In this document: piece after piece, positions 48,548-59,181 of the stretch
How positions within the stretch are numbered: position 1 is the first letter of the stretch
How the letters are laid out: the number at the start of each line of letters is the position of its first letter
Source: Mixta tenebrionis
GTDB lineage: Bacteria > Pseudomonadota > Gammaproteobacteria > Enterobacterales > Enterobacteriaceae
Direction: 5' to 3'
DNA length: 64,000 nucleotides
Assembly (NCBI RefSeq): GCF_006517625.1
Contig: NZ_VHQI01000006.1
Span: 248,001 to 312,000 of the forward strand
Made by a program: the position numbers and the translations under genes
The notes under the pieces: model-generated
The model's input: the letters and a program-made list of their open reading frames with translations, nothing else
Told to the model about the DNA's origin: nothing
Database searches by the model: none

Positions 48548-51087
48548 GCCCGTTCCTCCTCTTCAAGCAGTTTCACCTCAATACGCTCATGCGGGCGAGC
48601 CGGACGGTGCTGTTCGCGGATATTCACCATCTGCACCAGCGGATCGCGCTGCGGGCTGTTGATAAAGTGCGCGAAGCGTTTCTGCAGTTCAGGATGTTCA
48701 AGGGTGGCCTTCCACTCGCAGATAACGCGATCGCGCAGCTGCTGCATATCGGCTTCCAGCTGTTCATTCAGGCCCAGCTTATCGTCAATGACGATGCTGC
48801 GCAGATAGTCGATGCCGCCGTCGAGGCTTTCCAGCCATAGTGAAGTGCGCTGCAGCTTATCGGCGGTACGAATGTAGAACATCATAAAGCGATCGAGATA
48901 GCGTAACAGCGTTTCTCTGTCGAGATCGGCCGCCAGCAGATCGGCGTGACGCGGTTTCATGCCGCCGTTGCCGCAGACGTAGAGGTTCCAGCCTTTATCG
49001 GTGGCGATGATGCCCACATCTTTCCCCTGCGCTTCGGCGCATTCACGGGTACAGCCGGAAACGCCAAACTTCATTTTATGCGGCGTGCGGATGCCTTTGT
49101 AGCGGTTTTCCAGTTCGATGCCGAAGCCCAGGCTGTCGCCGACGCCGTAGCGGCACCAGGTGCTGCCGACGCAGGTTTTAGCCATGCGCAGCGCTTTGGC
49201 GTAGGCGTGACCGGTTTCAAAGCCGGCGTCGATCAGCTGGCTCCAGATAGCGGGCAGATCGTCTTTCTGCACGCCAAACAGGCCGATACGCTGGGAGCCG
49301 GTAATTTTGGTGTACAGGTTGTACTGTCGGGCAATCCGCCCAATGGCGACCAGCCCTTCCGGCGTAATTTCGCCGCCGGCGGAACGCGGGATCACCGAAT
49401 AGGTGCCGTCCTTCTGGATATTGCCGAGGAAGTTGTCGTTAGTCTCCTGCAGCGGCGTATGCTGCGGCTGCAGAATATAGTCGTTCCAGCAGGAAGCGAG
49501 CAGCGAGCCGATGGTCGGCTTACAGATTTCACAGCCGTAACCCTTGCCATACTTAGTCAGCAGCTCATCGAAGCTCTTAATGCCTTCAACGCGAATCAGG
49601 TGATAAAGCTCCTGACGCGACCAGGCGAAGTGCTCGCACAGGTGGTTGTTGACCTCGATGCCCTGGCGGCTCAGTTCGGCATTCAGGACCTGAGTGATCA
49701 AGGGGATACAGCCGCCGCAGCCGGTGCCGGCGCGGGTTTCCGCCTTAATGGCGGCGACGGTATGGCAACCCTGCGCTACCGCCTTGATAATATCGCCTTT
49801 GGATACGTCGAAGCAGGAGCAAATCTGCGCGCTTTCCGGTAGTGAATCAACGCCCAGCACCGGTTTTTCGCTGCCCGCGTGCGAGGGCAAAATCAGACCG
49901 TCGGGATGATCCGGCAGCGCGACCTGGTTCAGCATCAGCTGCAGCAGCTGGCCGTAATCGCTGGTATCGCCAACCAGCACCGCGCCCAACAGGTATTTAT
50001 TATCCTGACTTACCACCAGACGCTTATAGACGCCCGATTTCTCATTGAGATAAACATAGCTGCGCGCGCCCGGCGTACGGCCGTGCGCATCGCCAATGCC
50101 GCCGACGTCCACGCCCAGCAGCTTCAGCTTGGCGCTCATATCGGCGCCGGCAAAGCGGTTTTCCCGGCCGAGCAGGTGATCGCTGGCGACCTGCGCCATT
50201 TTGTAGCCCGGCGCTACCAGGCCAAAGATTTTTTCATTCCACGCGGCGCATTCGCCGATGGCGTAGATATCAGGGTCGGCGCTCTGGCAGAAGTCGTTAA
50301 TCAGAATGCCGCCGCGCGCGCCTACCGGCAGATCGCTCTGGCGCGCCAGCTTATCCTGAGCGCGAATACCGGTAGAGAACACGACAAAATCGACGTCCAG
50401 TTCGCTGCCGTCGGCGAATTCCAGCGTTTTGCCTTTGGCGTGATGAACGATGTTTTGCGTATTTTTGCTGGTATGCACCTGCACGCCCATCTGCTCGATC
50501 TTACGGCGCAGCTGGCTGCCGCCCATCGCGTCGAGCTGTTCGGCCATCAGCACCGGCGCGAACTCGATCACATGGGTTTCAATTCCCAGGTTTTTCAGCG
50601 CGCCAGCCGCTTCCAGGCCCAGCAGGCCGCCGCCGATTACCGCACCGCTTTTACTGCGGCGCGAACACTCTTCAATGGCGTTGAGATCTTCAATGGTACG
50701 GTAGACGAAGCAGTCCGGGCCATCGGAGCCTTTGATCGGCGGAATCCAGGGATAGGAGCCGGTGGCCATGATCAGTTTGTCATACACCACGGCGCGGCCG
50801 CTGCTGGAATGAATTACTTTTTCCTTACGGTTAAGCGTGATCGCACGTTCGCCCAGCAGAAGATGAATGCCATGTTTTTCATAATAGCCTTCACGCACCA
50901 GCGACAGTTCTTCAACGGTATGGTGGGAAAAGTATGCGGAGAGATGGACGCGGTCGTAAGCCACACGGGGCTCTTCACAGAAGACGGTAATATCGAACTG
51001 GCCCGGTTCAGCCTTATCGATCAATTCCTCAATGAAGCGGTGGCCAACCATGCCATTACCAATGATGGCGAGTTTGACAGTGCTCAT
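48544..51087 (-). CDS. nirB: Nitrite reductase (NADH) large subunit
   Basis: Cytosolic enzyme reducing nitrite to ammonium with NADH. The product is 847 aa, the E. coli length. The FAD/NAD pyridine nucleotide-disulfide fold (1-about 400) has IIGNGMVGHRF and GGGLLGLEAAGAL. A BFD-type [2Fe-2S] domain follows with CSCFDV (about 425) and TGCGGC. The C-terminal ferredoxin/siroheme half has GVSGCTRECAEA and YVCGNGG, holding the 4Fe-4S/siroheme cysteines. Expression is expected under anaerobiosis with nitrate or nitrite, given the FNR and NarL/NarP sites. Confidence 0.98.
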   Translation of the reverse strand: MSTVKLAIIGNGMVGHRFIEELIDKAEPGQFDITVFCEEPRVAYDRVHLSAYFSHHTVEELSLVREGYYEKHGIHLLLGERAITLNRKEKVIHSSSGRAVVYDKLIMATGSYPWIPPIKGSDGPDCFVYRTIEDLNAIEECSRRSKSGAVIGGGLLGLEAAGALKNLGIETHVIEFAPVLMAEQLDAMGGSQLRRKIEQMGVQVHTSKNTQNIVHHAKGKTLEFADGSELDVDFVVFSTGIRAQDKLARQSDLPVGARGGILINDFCQSADPDIYAIGECAAWNEKIFGLVAPGYKMAQVASDHLLGRENRFAGADMSAKLKLLGVDVGGIGDAHGRTPGARSYVYLNEKSGVYKRLVVSQDNKYLLGAVLVGDTSDYGQLLQLMLNQVALPDHPDGLILPSHAGSEKPVLGVDSLPESAQICSCFDVSKGDIIKAVAQGCHTVAAIKAETRAGTGCGGCIPLITQVLNAELSRQGIEVNNHLCEHFAWSRQELYHLIRVEGIKSFDELLTKYGKGYGCEICKPTIGSLLASCWNDYILQPQHTPLQETNDNFLGNIQKDGTYSVIPRSAGGEITPEGLVAIGRIARQYNLYTKITGSQRIGLFGVQKDDLPAIWSQLIDAGFETGHAYAKALRMAKTCVGSTWCRYGVGDSLGFGIELENRYKGIRTPHKMKFGVSGCTRECAEAQGKDVGIIATDKGWNLYVCGNGGMKPRHADLLAADLDRETLLRYLDRFMMFYIRTADKLQRTSLWLESLDGGIDYLRSIVIDDKLGLNEQLEADMQQLRDRVICEWKATLEHPELQKRFAHFINSPQRDPLVQMVNIREQHRPARPHERIEVKLLEEEERA

Positions 51088-51144
51088 TTTTGCCTCAATT
51101 TTAAGCTAATTGGTGCCACAATAACGCGACCATTAGCTTGCTTA

Positions 51145-51158
51145 TTGATATACATCAA
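51145..51158 (-). promoter_or_regulatory. FNR box of nirB
   Basis: TTGAT-ATAC-ATCAA, a perfect FNR palindrome centred at 51151.5. Taking it as -41.5 puts the start near 51110, with TATTGT (51119-51124, minus strand) as a -10 candidate. Confidence 0.85.
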
Positions 51159-51171
51159 TTGAGGTGTAAAA

Positions 51172-51187
51172 TACCCCTTAGTGAGTA
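51172..51187 (-). promoter_or_regulatory. NarL/NarP 7-2-7 site of nirB
   Basis: TACCCCT-TA-GTGAGTA is an inverted pair of heptamers with 2-bp spacing (13 of 14 consensus positions by my reading). Its centre is 28 bp upstream of the FNR centre, the same spacing known for E. coli nirB (-69.5 and -41.5). Confidence 0.75.
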
Positions 51188-51537
51188 GGCGGTTGATTAG
51201 CTGGGTATTTTATTAATGTTCGTATTATCTGATACTTAGCGAAAGCTTCAGGTTGCAGCTTTGTTGCTAAATCGTGTTAGCTATGGTTAGCTATGCTAAT
51301 ACTTAATGTGCGTGACGGCGGCGTCAGCGCGATGCTTAACTGCCGTTTCGCCAGAGACCGAACAGAGGGAAATCAGCGAGAAAATTTGCGCTGGCGCGCG
51401 GGTCTGAACGATACCGGCGGCGTGCTGGCGTAATTGAAAGGAGAAAGCGCGAGCAGGCGCAGGCATTGCGTGGGAAGCGGGCGGTAAAGGACGACGATAG
51501 AGAAGGGGGCGAAACCCTGAGGCTTCGCCCGCAAGGG

Positions 51538-52740
51538 TCAGTGACCGGCGTGGCCGTTCTGACGGTGCTTCGTAACGAAGCCCAGCAGCAGACACATCAC
51601 GAACACCACGGCGTAGAGGCCGTTAGCGGTGGCCAGCGCCGCGTGCGCGCCGCCTTTCGCCACGATAGGCCCAGTGACCACGAAGGTCAGCATGGTGCCC
51701 ACGGTGCCGCAGGTCAGGATAAAGTTGACCAGCTTCGGCGAGGAAACTTTGGTTTGCTGCGAGCCGAGGGTAATGATGGTGGTATAGATCGCGCTGGAGA
51801 AGAAGCCCAGGCCGATAATAATCCATTTCAGCATCAGGGCGTCATGGCTGCTGACAAACCAGTACATCAGCAGGGTCGCCAGCGCCGCCAGCACCATCAG
51901 GATACGCTGCAGATCGAAGAAGCGCAGGATAAAGCTGAACGCCCACATGCCGATCATATAAGAGGTCCAGAAATTCCCTACCAGCTGCCCGGCGGCGCTG
52001 ATATCCATGCCCATGGTTTTGGTGGCGTATTCCGGCACCCAGGAGATGAAGCCGAGCTGTCCCAGAATGTAGCAGAGCGCGGCAATGGATAGCAGCAGTA
52101 CGCCAACGCCCCATTTCTCTTTGGCTACCGGCTGCGCGTCATGCTGCTTTTTGCCCAGCGTCGGGAATTCAACGGCGAGCGTCAGCAGGAAGATCGCCAG
52201 GTAGATGACGCCGATGCAGACGTAAACCCAATACCAGGGCAGATGACGCGCCAGCAGCATACCGGCGATGACCGGAAAGATCGTACCGGCCATACTGAAG
52301 AAAGAGTCGGTAAACAGCAAACGCGATCCGCGCTGACGCCCTTCGTAAAGATGGGTGATCAGGAAGGTGCCGATCGACATGGTAATCCCGCTGACCACCC
52401 CCAGCACGAACATGCAGGCGGAGAAAATAGCGAGGCTGTGACTGGTCATCAGGCCAAGCACCGCCAGCACCATCAGCACAAAACCGAAGATCAGCTGACG
52501 TTTCAGCGGCACGATCTCCATCAGCCAGGCGTTAAGAAACACCGCCGCCAGAATACCGGTATTAAGAAAGGTAAAGGTGTTGCTCATTTCAGAAACCGGA
52601 AGCTGGAAATAGTTGGCGATATCGCCTAACACCATCCCGGTGACGATAACCAGCGCGCCGGTGAGCGCATAGGAAAAGAAACTGATCCACGTCAGTCCAA
52701 TGCGGTTACGATTTGTCATAGTTGGGGAACCTTGAGCCAA
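51538..52740 (-). CDS. tsgA: MFS transporter TsgA
   Basis: Twelve-helix major facilitator protein, 400 aa (E. coli 393). Its physiological substrate is unknown; the E. coli relative was named for tellurite or selenium links. Segments [42 protein letters not shown] and [28 protein letters not shown] match. The track start at 52740 ([18 protein letters not shown]) may be seven residues too long: MTNRNRIG at 52719 fits E. coli MTNSNRIK better. It lies upstream of nirB on the same strand, as in E. coli. Confidence 0.93.
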   Translation of the reverse strand: MAQGSPTMTNRNRIGLTWISFFSYALTGALVIVTGMVLGDIANYFQLPVSEMSNTFTFLNTGILAAVFLNAWLMEIVPLKRQLIFGFVLMVLAVLGLMTSHSLAIFSACMFVLGVVSGITMSIGTFLITHLYEGRQRGSRLLFTDSFFSMAGTIFPVIAGMLLARHLPWYWVYVCIGVIYLAIFLLTLAVEFPTLGKKQHDAQPVAKEKWGVGVLLLSIAALCYILGQLGFISWVPEYATKTMGMDISAAGQLVGNFWTSYMIGMWAFSFILRFFDLQRILMVLAALATLLMYWFVSSHDALMLKWIIIGLGFFSSAIYTTIITLGSQQTKVSSPKLVNFILTCGTVGTMLTFVVTGPIVAKGGAHAALATANGLYAVVFVMCLLLGFVTKHRQNGHAGH

Positions 52741-52846
52741 AAGGAGCCTGGCTGAGTCAGCGCAGGGATTGTCGTCAGGAAGTGTAAAGAAATTTTATTC
52801 ACGATCAAACTGGCGATGAAACAACCTTGATTGATTTCACCAATAA

Positions 52847-52862
52847 TGTGATTTAAGTCACC
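52847..52862. promoter_or_regulatory. CRP site upstream of ppiA
   Basis: TGTGA-TTTAAG-TCACC matches the CRP core at 9 of 10 positions, with AA and TT flanks. It is 133 bp before the ppiA start, between ppiA and divergent tsgA. CRP control of ppiA is known in E. coli. Confidence 0.65.
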
Positions 52863-52994
52863 TTTATCGCCAGGTAATTAACCTCCGCGCCACAACCTTG
52901 TTTACGTAAATAAAAGTAAAACGCTGGCTCTTACTCTACATGCTCTTTACAATCAATTTCGTTTGGATTTTGTGGCCACAGTAAGGAATATTTC

Positions 52995-53567
52995 ATGGTG
53001 AAACGTACTTTGACAGCGGTTGCGGCACTCATCGCGCTGTCCACTTTTTCTCTCCCCGGCTTCGCTGCGCAAGGCGATACGCACGTCCTCCTGACCACCT
53101 CCGCCGGTAATATCGAACTTGAACTGAATAATCAAAAAGCGCCGGTGTCCGTTAAGAATTTTGTTGATTACGTTAATAACGGTTTTTACAACAATACAAC
53201 TTTTCACCGCGTTATCCCCGGCTTTATGATCCAGGGCGGCGGCTTCACCAGCGATATGCAGCAGAAGCCCACCAACAGCCCGATTAAAAACGAAGCGGAC
53301 AACGGCCTGCGTAATACGCGCGGCACCATTGCCATGGCGCGCACTGCGGAAAAAGACAGCGCCACCAGCCAGTTTTTTATCAACGTGACCGATAACGCCT
53401 TCCTTGACCACGGCCAGCGCGATTTCGGCTATGCCGTTTTCGGTAAAGTGGTAAAAGGCATGGACGTCGCGGATAAAATTTCGCAGGTGCCGACCAAAAA
53501 TATTGGCCCTTACCAGAACGTTCCCAGCAAGCCGGTTGTTATTCTTTCCGCTAAAGTCCTGCCCTGA
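52995..53567 (+). CDS. ppiA: Periplasmic peptidyl-prolyl cis-trans isomerase A
   Basis: Cyclophilin that speeds proline isomerisation in exported proteins. The product is 190 aa, the E. coli length. The signal peptide is residues 1-24 (cut after GFA). The cyclophilin core contains [32 protein letters not shown] and [13 protein letters not shown] site lies upstream. It is followed by a GC-rich hairpin and then yhfG. Confidence 0.97.
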   Translation: MVKRTLTAVAALIALSTFSLPGFAAQGDTHVLLTTSAGNIELELNNQKAPVSVKNFVDYVNNGFYNNTTFHRVIPGFMIQGGGFTSDMQQKPTNSPIKNEADNGLRNTRGTIAMARTAEKDSATSQFFINVTDNAFLDHGQRDFGYAVFGKVVKGMDVADKISQVPTKNIGPYQNVPSKPVVILSAKVLP

Positions 53568-53574
53568 TTATTGC

Positions 53575-53594
53575 GCCGCCGCGCCCGCGGCGGC
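53575..53594. repeat. GC-rich hairpin after ppiA
   Basis: GCCGCCGC-GCCC-GCGGCGGC, an 8-bp perfect stem with a 4-nt loop, 7 bp beyond the stop. A second weak stem (GCCTC/GAGGC, about 53597-53615) is followed by CATTTTG and could be the actual terminator. Confidence 0.5.
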
Positions 53595-53664
53595 TGTGCC
53601 TCAGCCAGCAGAGGCGCATTTTGCTGCTTATACTTAGGTCATCTTTTCCCTGACCGGAGGCAGC

Positions 53665-53835
53665 ATGCCTACAAAACTGACCGAGAAGCAGAAAGCCGCG
53701 CTGTGGCAACAGCGGCGCAACGCCAACTTTCTGGCCAGCAGCAAACTGGAAGGCTTAACGTTTGCGGAAGTTACGCTGGATGCTGAACAGGCCGGGGAGC
53801 GCCTGCAGGCGTTATGGAGGCAGTATGGCGGCTAA
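53665..53835 (+). CDS. yhfG: YhfG (FicA-type) antitoxin of Fic
   Basis: 56-residue protein, too short for most gene finders: MPTKLTEKQKAALWQQRR, then NFLASSKLEGLTF. E. coli YhfG is 55 aa with KLTDKQKSRLW and FQASRRLEG in the same places. The inhibition motif of Fic antitoxins, (S/T)xxxE(G/N), is present as SSKLEG (residues 25-30). Its glutamate is expected to block ATP in the Fic active site. An ideal GGAGG lies 5 bp upstream. Its stop is inside the fic start (11-bp overlap), so the two are translationally coupled. Confidence 0.9.
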   Translation: MPTKLTEKQKAALWQQRRNANFLASSKLEGLTFAEVTLDAEQAGERLQALWRQYGG

Positions 53836-54418
53836 CGCAATGAGCGAACGCGATCCTTACTACTGGCAAAATGACGATGTGCTGCGTAACCGTCTCGATA
53901 TTCACGATGCCGCCCAGCTGCAAAAGGCAGAGGCGGCTTTCACCTCGCTGCGCGCCGCCACTATTGAACTGGGGCCGCGTAATCCCGGCTTTCCTTACCT
54001 CTGCCTGATTCATCGCACGCTGTTTCAGGATCTCTACGACTGGGCCGGAGAAATTCGCGAAATCGATCTCTATCTCGGCGATACGCCGTTCTGCCATTTT
54101 GAATATATTGAAAAAGAGGGCAACGCGCTGCTGGAGGCGCTGGAGGAGGAGAACGGCCTGGCCGATCTGCCTTTTGAGCAGTTTGTCGCGCGGCTGGCGC
54201 ACTACTACTGCGAGATCAACATGCTGCATCCGTTCCGCGACGGCAACGGGCGCGCGCAGCGTCTGTTTTTTGAACAGCTGATTATTCATGCCGGATATGA
54301 TATCGACTGGAGCAAAACCGATCGTGAAAAGTGGCTGAAGGCCAATAAAGAGAGCGTGAATGGCGATTTACGCGGGCTGACCAATATCTTCGCCAGGGTA
54401 GTGAGCGAGGTGAGGTAA
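53825..54418 (+). CDS. fic: Fic-domain AMP-transferase (toxin)
   Basis: Fic (fido) enzyme expected to transfer AMP from ATP to target protein hydroxyls; class I Fic toxins modify DNA gyrase and topoisomerase IV in other bacteria. The product is 197 aa (E. coli 200). The catalytic loop HPFRDGNGRAQR begins at H135 and fits the canonical HPFx(D/E)GNGR. E. coli K-12 Fic, by contrast, reads HPFRVGSGLAQR and is degenerate. The ATG at 53825 follows GGAGG. An in-frame ATG at 53840 is a second option. It forms an operon with antitoxin yhfG, and pabA follows. Confidence 0.93.
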   Translation: MAANAMSERDPYYWQNDDVLRNRLDIHDAAQLQKAEAAFTSLRAATIELGPRNPGFPYLCLIHRTLFQDLYDWAGEIREIDLYLGDTPFCHFEYIEKEGNALLEALEEENGLADLPFEQFVARLAHYYCEINMLHPFRDGNGRAQRLFFEQLIIHAGYDIDWSKTDREKWLKANKESVNGDLRGLTNIFARVVSEVR

Positions 54419-54459
54419 GCGCGTAGAATAGCGGCGTTTTGGTTCAGCCTGGAGCAAAG

Positions 54460-55071
54460 ATGCTGCTGCTTATCGATAACTATGACTCTTTTACCTGGAA
54501 TCTCTACCAGTACTTCTGCGAGCTGGGAGCGGAAGTGCTGGTACGGCGCAATGATGATATTACGCTTGCTGAGATGCAGGCGCTGCCGCTGACGCATCTT
54601 GTTATCTCTCCTGGTCCCTGCACGCCCGATGAATCCGGCATCTCTCCTGAGGCGATTCGCGCCTTTGCCGGGCGGCTGCCGGTGCTTGGCGTGTGCCTCG
54701 GTCATCAGGCGCTGGCGCAGGTGTACGGCGCGCGCGTTATTCGTGCCCGTCAGGTGATGCACGGTAAAACCTCTGCTATTCAACACCAGCAGCGCGGCCT
54801 GTTCGCCGGGCTGGCGCAGCCGCTGACCGTTACCCGCTACCATTCGCTGATCGTGGAAAAAGAAACGTTGCCGGACTGCCTGGAGGTGACCGCCTGGAGC
54901 CTGCGCGACGGCCAGCCTGATGAAATTATGGGGCTGCGGCATAAAACGCTGGATGTCGAAGGCGTACAGTTCCACCCGGAAAGTATTCTCAGCCAGCAGG
55001 GGCACCAGCTGCTGGCCAACTTTTTGCAGCGTCAGCCGCATGTCGCGGCGGCGACAGTGAATTTAATTTGA
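54460..55071 (+). CDS. pabA: Aminodeoxychorismate synthase glutamine amidotransferase subunit
   Basis: Class I glutamine amidotransferase supplying ammonia to PabB for 4-amino-4-deoxychorismate, leading to folate. The product is 203 aa (E. coli 187), with a C-terminal extension of about 12 residues beyond LLANFLQR. The catalytic triad is present: C in [10 protein letters not shown] (about 80) and H and E in VQFHPESI (about 170). The ATG at 54460 ([11 protein letters not shown]) follows GGAG; the frame from 54439 is longer without support. Confidence 0.96.
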   Translation: MLLLIDNYDSFTWNLYQYFCELGAEVLVRRNDDITLAEMQALPLTHLVISPGPCTPDESGISPEAIRAFAGRLPVLGVCLGHQALAQVYGARVIRARQVMHGKTSAIQHQQRGLFAGLAQPLTVTRYHSLIVEKETLPDCLEVTAWSLRDGQPDEIMGLRHKTLDVEGVQFHPESILSQQGHQLLANFLQRQPHVAAATVNLI

Positions 55072-55084
55072 CTTATTATGCAGT
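55067..55084. promoter_or_regulatory. ARG box 1 of argD
   Basis: TTTGACTTATTATGCAGT matches the 18-bp ArgR consensus wNTGAATwwwwATTCANw at 16 of 18 positions by eye. Confidence 0.65.
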
Positions 55085-55087
55085 TTT

Positions 55088-55105
55088 ATTGATTATTTTT
55101 TCATT
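55088..55105. promoter_or_regulatory. ARG box 2 of argD
   Basis: ATTGATTATTTTTTCATT matches the ArgR consensus at 16 of 18 positions and is 3 bp from box 1, the usual spacing of ArgR pairs. It lies 33 bp before the argD start. The expected role is arginine-dependent repression. Confidence 0.7.
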
Positions 55106-55134
55106 GAGGGTTCACGGTTAAGCAGAAGAGGTAG

Positions 55135-56361
<1,227 letters not shown>

Positions 56362-56382
56362 GGTTGTATGCCGGTTAATCAG

Positions 56383-56409
56383 AGCGCGCCATCGGGGCGC
56401 GCTTTTTTT
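56383..56409 (+). terminator. Terminator of argD (facing yhfK)
   Basis: AGCGCGCC / GGCGCGCT stem with T7 tail, 21 bp after the argD stop and touching the yhfK stop at 56408. Confidence 0.85.
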
Positions 56410-58486
56410 ATCCTTTGCGCAGCCGCCGCACCAGCCATTTGCCGTGCTGAGGCCGCTGACTCCAGGCCAGCGAGGAGATGGTATGCATCACCGACAGATG
56501 CTCAAGGATGCGCCTGACGTGGCGCTCCATAATAGTGATGGCGCCGCTCTCCTGTCCGCTCTCCTGGCTTTCCAGAATATTGGTTTCCTGGCCCGGCCCG
56601 TCATACTCCAGCCGCTGCTGACAGCGCTGCAGGGCAATTTCGCACGATTGCAGATAACGCTGCGCCAGCTCCGGCGTCAGCATGGTGTGTTCACGCGCAA
56701 GGATGGTCATGGCGTTGATATGCTCAACGATAAACTGGCTGTGGGTGACCCACAGCTTCATATCGTTCAGGTAGCGGGTATTAAAGGCCGGCTCCTGCAT
56801 CGCCTGATTAAGCGAGTTAAACAGGGCGTTGTGCGCCTGATTGACCAGTACGCGCTGCCAGGCAAGCTTTTGCGGCGAATGTTCATCGCCCAGCAGCATG
56901 CGCAGCGCTTCCTGATCGGCCTCCAGCGCATCGTGCGCGTTTTGGCGCAGTAGCCCGCTCTGCCATTGCGGCCACAGCCAGACCATGCCGCCGAAGGCGA
57001 TACAGCAGCCTACCAGCGTATCCATCAGGCGCGGCAGCAGAAACTGCGCGCCGTTAAGCGCCAGCAGCTGCAGTGAATAAACCGCGGTAACGGTAAAGCC
57101 GATGGTCGCCCAGCCGTAGTATTTGCGGATAAAGAGATAGCTGACCAGGGTAATTACCAGCATGACCGACAGCACCACCGCTTCCGGCACTGAAAAGCGC
57201 AGCGTGGCGGCGGCGATAGCCAGGCCGGCCAGCGTGCCGACGGCGCGGTGCTGGATACGTACGCGCGTGGCGCGGTAGCCGTTCTGGCTGACAAACATAA
57301 TCGTCATCAAAATCCACCAGGGCTTGGGCACGTTAAACGCCAGCGCCAGCACGCTGCCGAATACCAGCATCACGGCAAACCGCCCGGCGGTACGCAGCGC
57401 GGCGGATTTGAAGGAGAGGTAGCTGCGCAACGCCGGCAACAGCGGCAGCCGGCGTTGCCGGTCGGCCAGCAGATCGCGTCGGTAGAGCGGGCGCTGGGTG
57501 CGCAGCACGCGGGCGATGCGGCTAAAGTGGTAATAGCAGAAATGACCGACCGGATTTTCAGGATGCTGGCGTGCGATTTTTTCCAGCCCCTGCAGCGGCT
57601 TTTCCATGCTGAAGCGCGGCGGCATGCGGTGATAGAGCATATCATCCGCCAGCTCGCGCAGCCGGGCGGCGATGGTTTGCGCGTTCCAGCGAATCACCGC
57701 TTCCGCGTGGCTTTGCTCCACCAGTTTCTGTACCTCGGTCGGCTGATGCAGGCTGACGGAAATATGCTCCTGCAGATCGAGCGCCACCTGAAAAGCGCGC
57801 GTCAGGCGCTGATGGCTTTGGTCGCGGTTGGCGGCCAGCATGTGCATTTGTTGATAACAGGTATTAATCAGATCGACCGCTTTTTGCTGACGCGCCAGCA
57901 GCGGCGGCAATGCGGTTTCCGGATCGGTTAGCTGGGTCAGCAGGGTATATTTTGCTTCACAGTAGTCGGCCAGTTCACGATACAGCAGGCTCAGCGTTTC
58001 ACGCAGCGGCTGCTCTTTCCACAGGCGAAACCAGAACCAGTTGAACAGCCCGTACCAGAAGGTGCCGGCAATATAGAGCAGCGGCGGCGCCCAGATCGGC
58101 ATTTGCCCCACCAGGCCGAGGGTGAAAATCGCCGCAATCAGCGAAGCGGGAAGCAGGCGGGCATGCAGCGGGCCGATTTCGCCGGTGACGCCCAGCAGCA
58201 GGGCCATAGCGAACAGGGTGACGGGCAGCGGCAGATGGTGCAGCGAGAGCCACTGAATCAGAAAACTGCTGAGCGCGAAGAGCGAGCCGCCGACGATCAG
58301 CCGTTTGAAGAAGCGTTTATGCGGCGTATCCAGCCCGGCGATATTGCAGCAGGCGGGTACCAGCGAAAACAGCAATCCCTTTTGCAGATCCCCCAGCAGC
58401 CAGCCAATGGCCACCGGCAAACAGAGCACCAGCGTCTGACGCAGCGCATAGTTCACTTCAGGATGGTAGATAATTCTCCGCCACAT
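56408..58486 (-). CDS. yhfK: YhfK family inner-membrane protein (YccS/FUSC type)
   Basis: Large membrane protein of about 692 aa (E. coli YhfK 696), with two hydrophobic blocks (about residues 15-150 and 370-500) separated by a soluble region. This is the layout of the FUSC/YccS family related to aromatic acid exporters. The C-terminal tail is soluble. Conserved stretches include NYALRQTLVLCLP, LPACCNIAG-like VPACCNIAGLDTPHKRFFKR and THSQFIVEHINAM. Start is uncertain: ATG at 58486 (MWRRIIYHPEVN) fits E. coli, with no ribosome-binding site for it or for 58492. The substrate is unknown. Confidence 0.9.
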   Translation of the reverse strand: MWRRIIYHPEVNYALRQTLVLCLPVAIGWLLGDLQKGLLFSLVPACCNIAGLDTPHKRFFKRLIVGGSLFALSSFLIQWLSLHHLPLPVTLFAMALLLGVTGEIGPLHARLLPASLIAAIFTLGLVGQMPIWAPPLLYIAGTFWYGLFNWFWFRLWKEQPLRETLSLLYRELADYCEAKYTLLTQLTDPETALPPLLARQQKAVDLINTCYQQMHMLAANRDQSHQRLTRAFQVALDLQEHISVSLHQPTEVQKLVEQSHAEAVIRWNAQTIAARLRELADDMLYHRMPPRFSMEKPLQGLEKIARQHPENPVGHFCYYHFSRIARVLRTQRPLYRRDLLADRQRRLPLLPALRSYLSFKSAALRTAGRFAVMLVFGSVLALAFNVPKPWWILMTIMFVSQNGYRATRVRIQHRAVGTLAGLAIAAATLRFSVPEAVVLSVMLVITLVSYLFIRKYYGWATIGFTVTAVYSLQLLALNGAQFLLPRLMDTLVGCCIAFGGMVWLWPQWQSGLLRQNAHDALEADQEALRMLLGDEHSPQKLAWQRVLVNQAHNALFNSLNQAMQEPAFNTRYLNDMKLWVTHSQFIVEHINAMTILAREHTMLTPELAQRYLQSCEIALQRCQQRLEYDGPGQETNILESQESGQESGAITIMERHVRRILEHLSVMHTISSLAWSQRPQHGKWLVRRLRKG

Positions 58487-58508
58487 CACCACATCACAGA
58501 AATAAACA

Positions 58509-58533
58509 CGGCGTGATGCCGGGCACCACGCCG
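58509..58533 (-). terminator. Terminator of crp
   Basis: CGGCGTG / CACGCCG stem with an 11-nt loop, 16 bp past the crp stop. The minus-strand arm continues TGTTTATTTC. It precedes the yhfK start. Confidence 0.65.
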
Positions 58534-58548
58534 CGCGATCGATTAAAC

Positions 58549-59181
58549 TTAACGCGTGCCGTAAACGACAATCGTTTTGCCGTGAGCGGAGATCAGATTT
58601 TGATCCTCCAGCATTTTCAGGATGCGTCCCACCGTTTCACGCGAGCAGCCGACGATCTGACCAATCTCCTGACGGGTGATTTTGATCTGCATACCGTCCG
58701 GATGGGTCATGGCGTCAGGCTGTTTCGCCAGATTGAGCAGAGTTTGCGCAATGCGGCCGGTAACGTCGAGGAAAGCTAAATTGCCCACCTTCTCCGAGGT
58801 AACCTGCAGGCGACGCGCCATCTGAGAAGAGAGGCGCATCAGAATGTCAGGATTTACCTGAATCAGCTGGCGAAATTTTTTGTAGGAAATCTCAGCCACT
58901 TCACAAGCGGTTTTCGCCCGCACCCATGCGCTGCGCTCCTGACCCTCTTCGAACAGGCCAAGTTCGCCGATGAAATCACCCTGGTTAAGATAGGAGAGGA
59001 TCATCTCTTTACCTTCTTCATCCTTGATGAGCACCGCGACTGCGCCTTTTACGATGTAGTAGAGCGTTTCAGCCTTTTCTCCCTGGTGAATCAACGTGCT
59101 TTTTGATGGATATTTGTGGATATGGCAATGTGACAGGAACCATTCGAGAGTAGGGTCTGTTTGCGGTTTGCCGAGAACCAT
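58549..59181 (-). CDS. crp: cAMP receptor protein CRP
   Basis: Global activator of catabolite-controlled genes; several sites in this window are likely targets (malT, ppiA, perhaps the GH18 gene). The 210 residues are almost identical to E. coli. The cAMP-binding beta-roll (1-130) includes [20 protein letters not shown], with the cAMP phosphate-binding R and S. The helix-turn-helix has [12 protein letters not shown]. The start context AGAGGATAACAGCGA is as in E. coli. Confidence 0.99.
   Translation of the reverse strand: MVLGKPQTDPTLEWFLSHCHIHKYPSKSTLIHQGEKAETLYYIVKGAVAVLIKDEEGKEMILSYLNQGDFIGELGLFEEGQERSAWVRAKTACEVAEISYKKFRQLIQVNPDILMRLSSQMARRLQVTSEKVGNLAFLDVTGRIAQTLLNLAKQPDAMTHPDGMQIKITRQEIGQIVGCSRETVGRILKMLEDQNLISAHGKTIVVYGTR

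Larger units (their letters stand above)
51088..51537. other. Region between nirB and tsgA
   Basis: 450 bp. The left third holds the nirB promoter, FNR box and NarL/NarP site. The rest is plain sequence without a supported gene; a 99-codon minus-strand frame (51296-51595) overlaps the tsgA end and has no family features. A modest GGGCGAA/TTCGCCC hairpin near 51504-51530 may end tsgA. Confidence 0.55.

Noticed and set aside
49879-51162. 427-codon open frame opposite nirB
   Set aside because: High GC leaves few stops on the antisense strand. The product has no motif and lies wholly against a conserved gene.
51296-51595. 99-codon minus-strand frame between nirB and tsgA
   Set aside because: It overlaps the tsgA end, has no ribosome-binding site and has a low-complexity Arg/Ala product.
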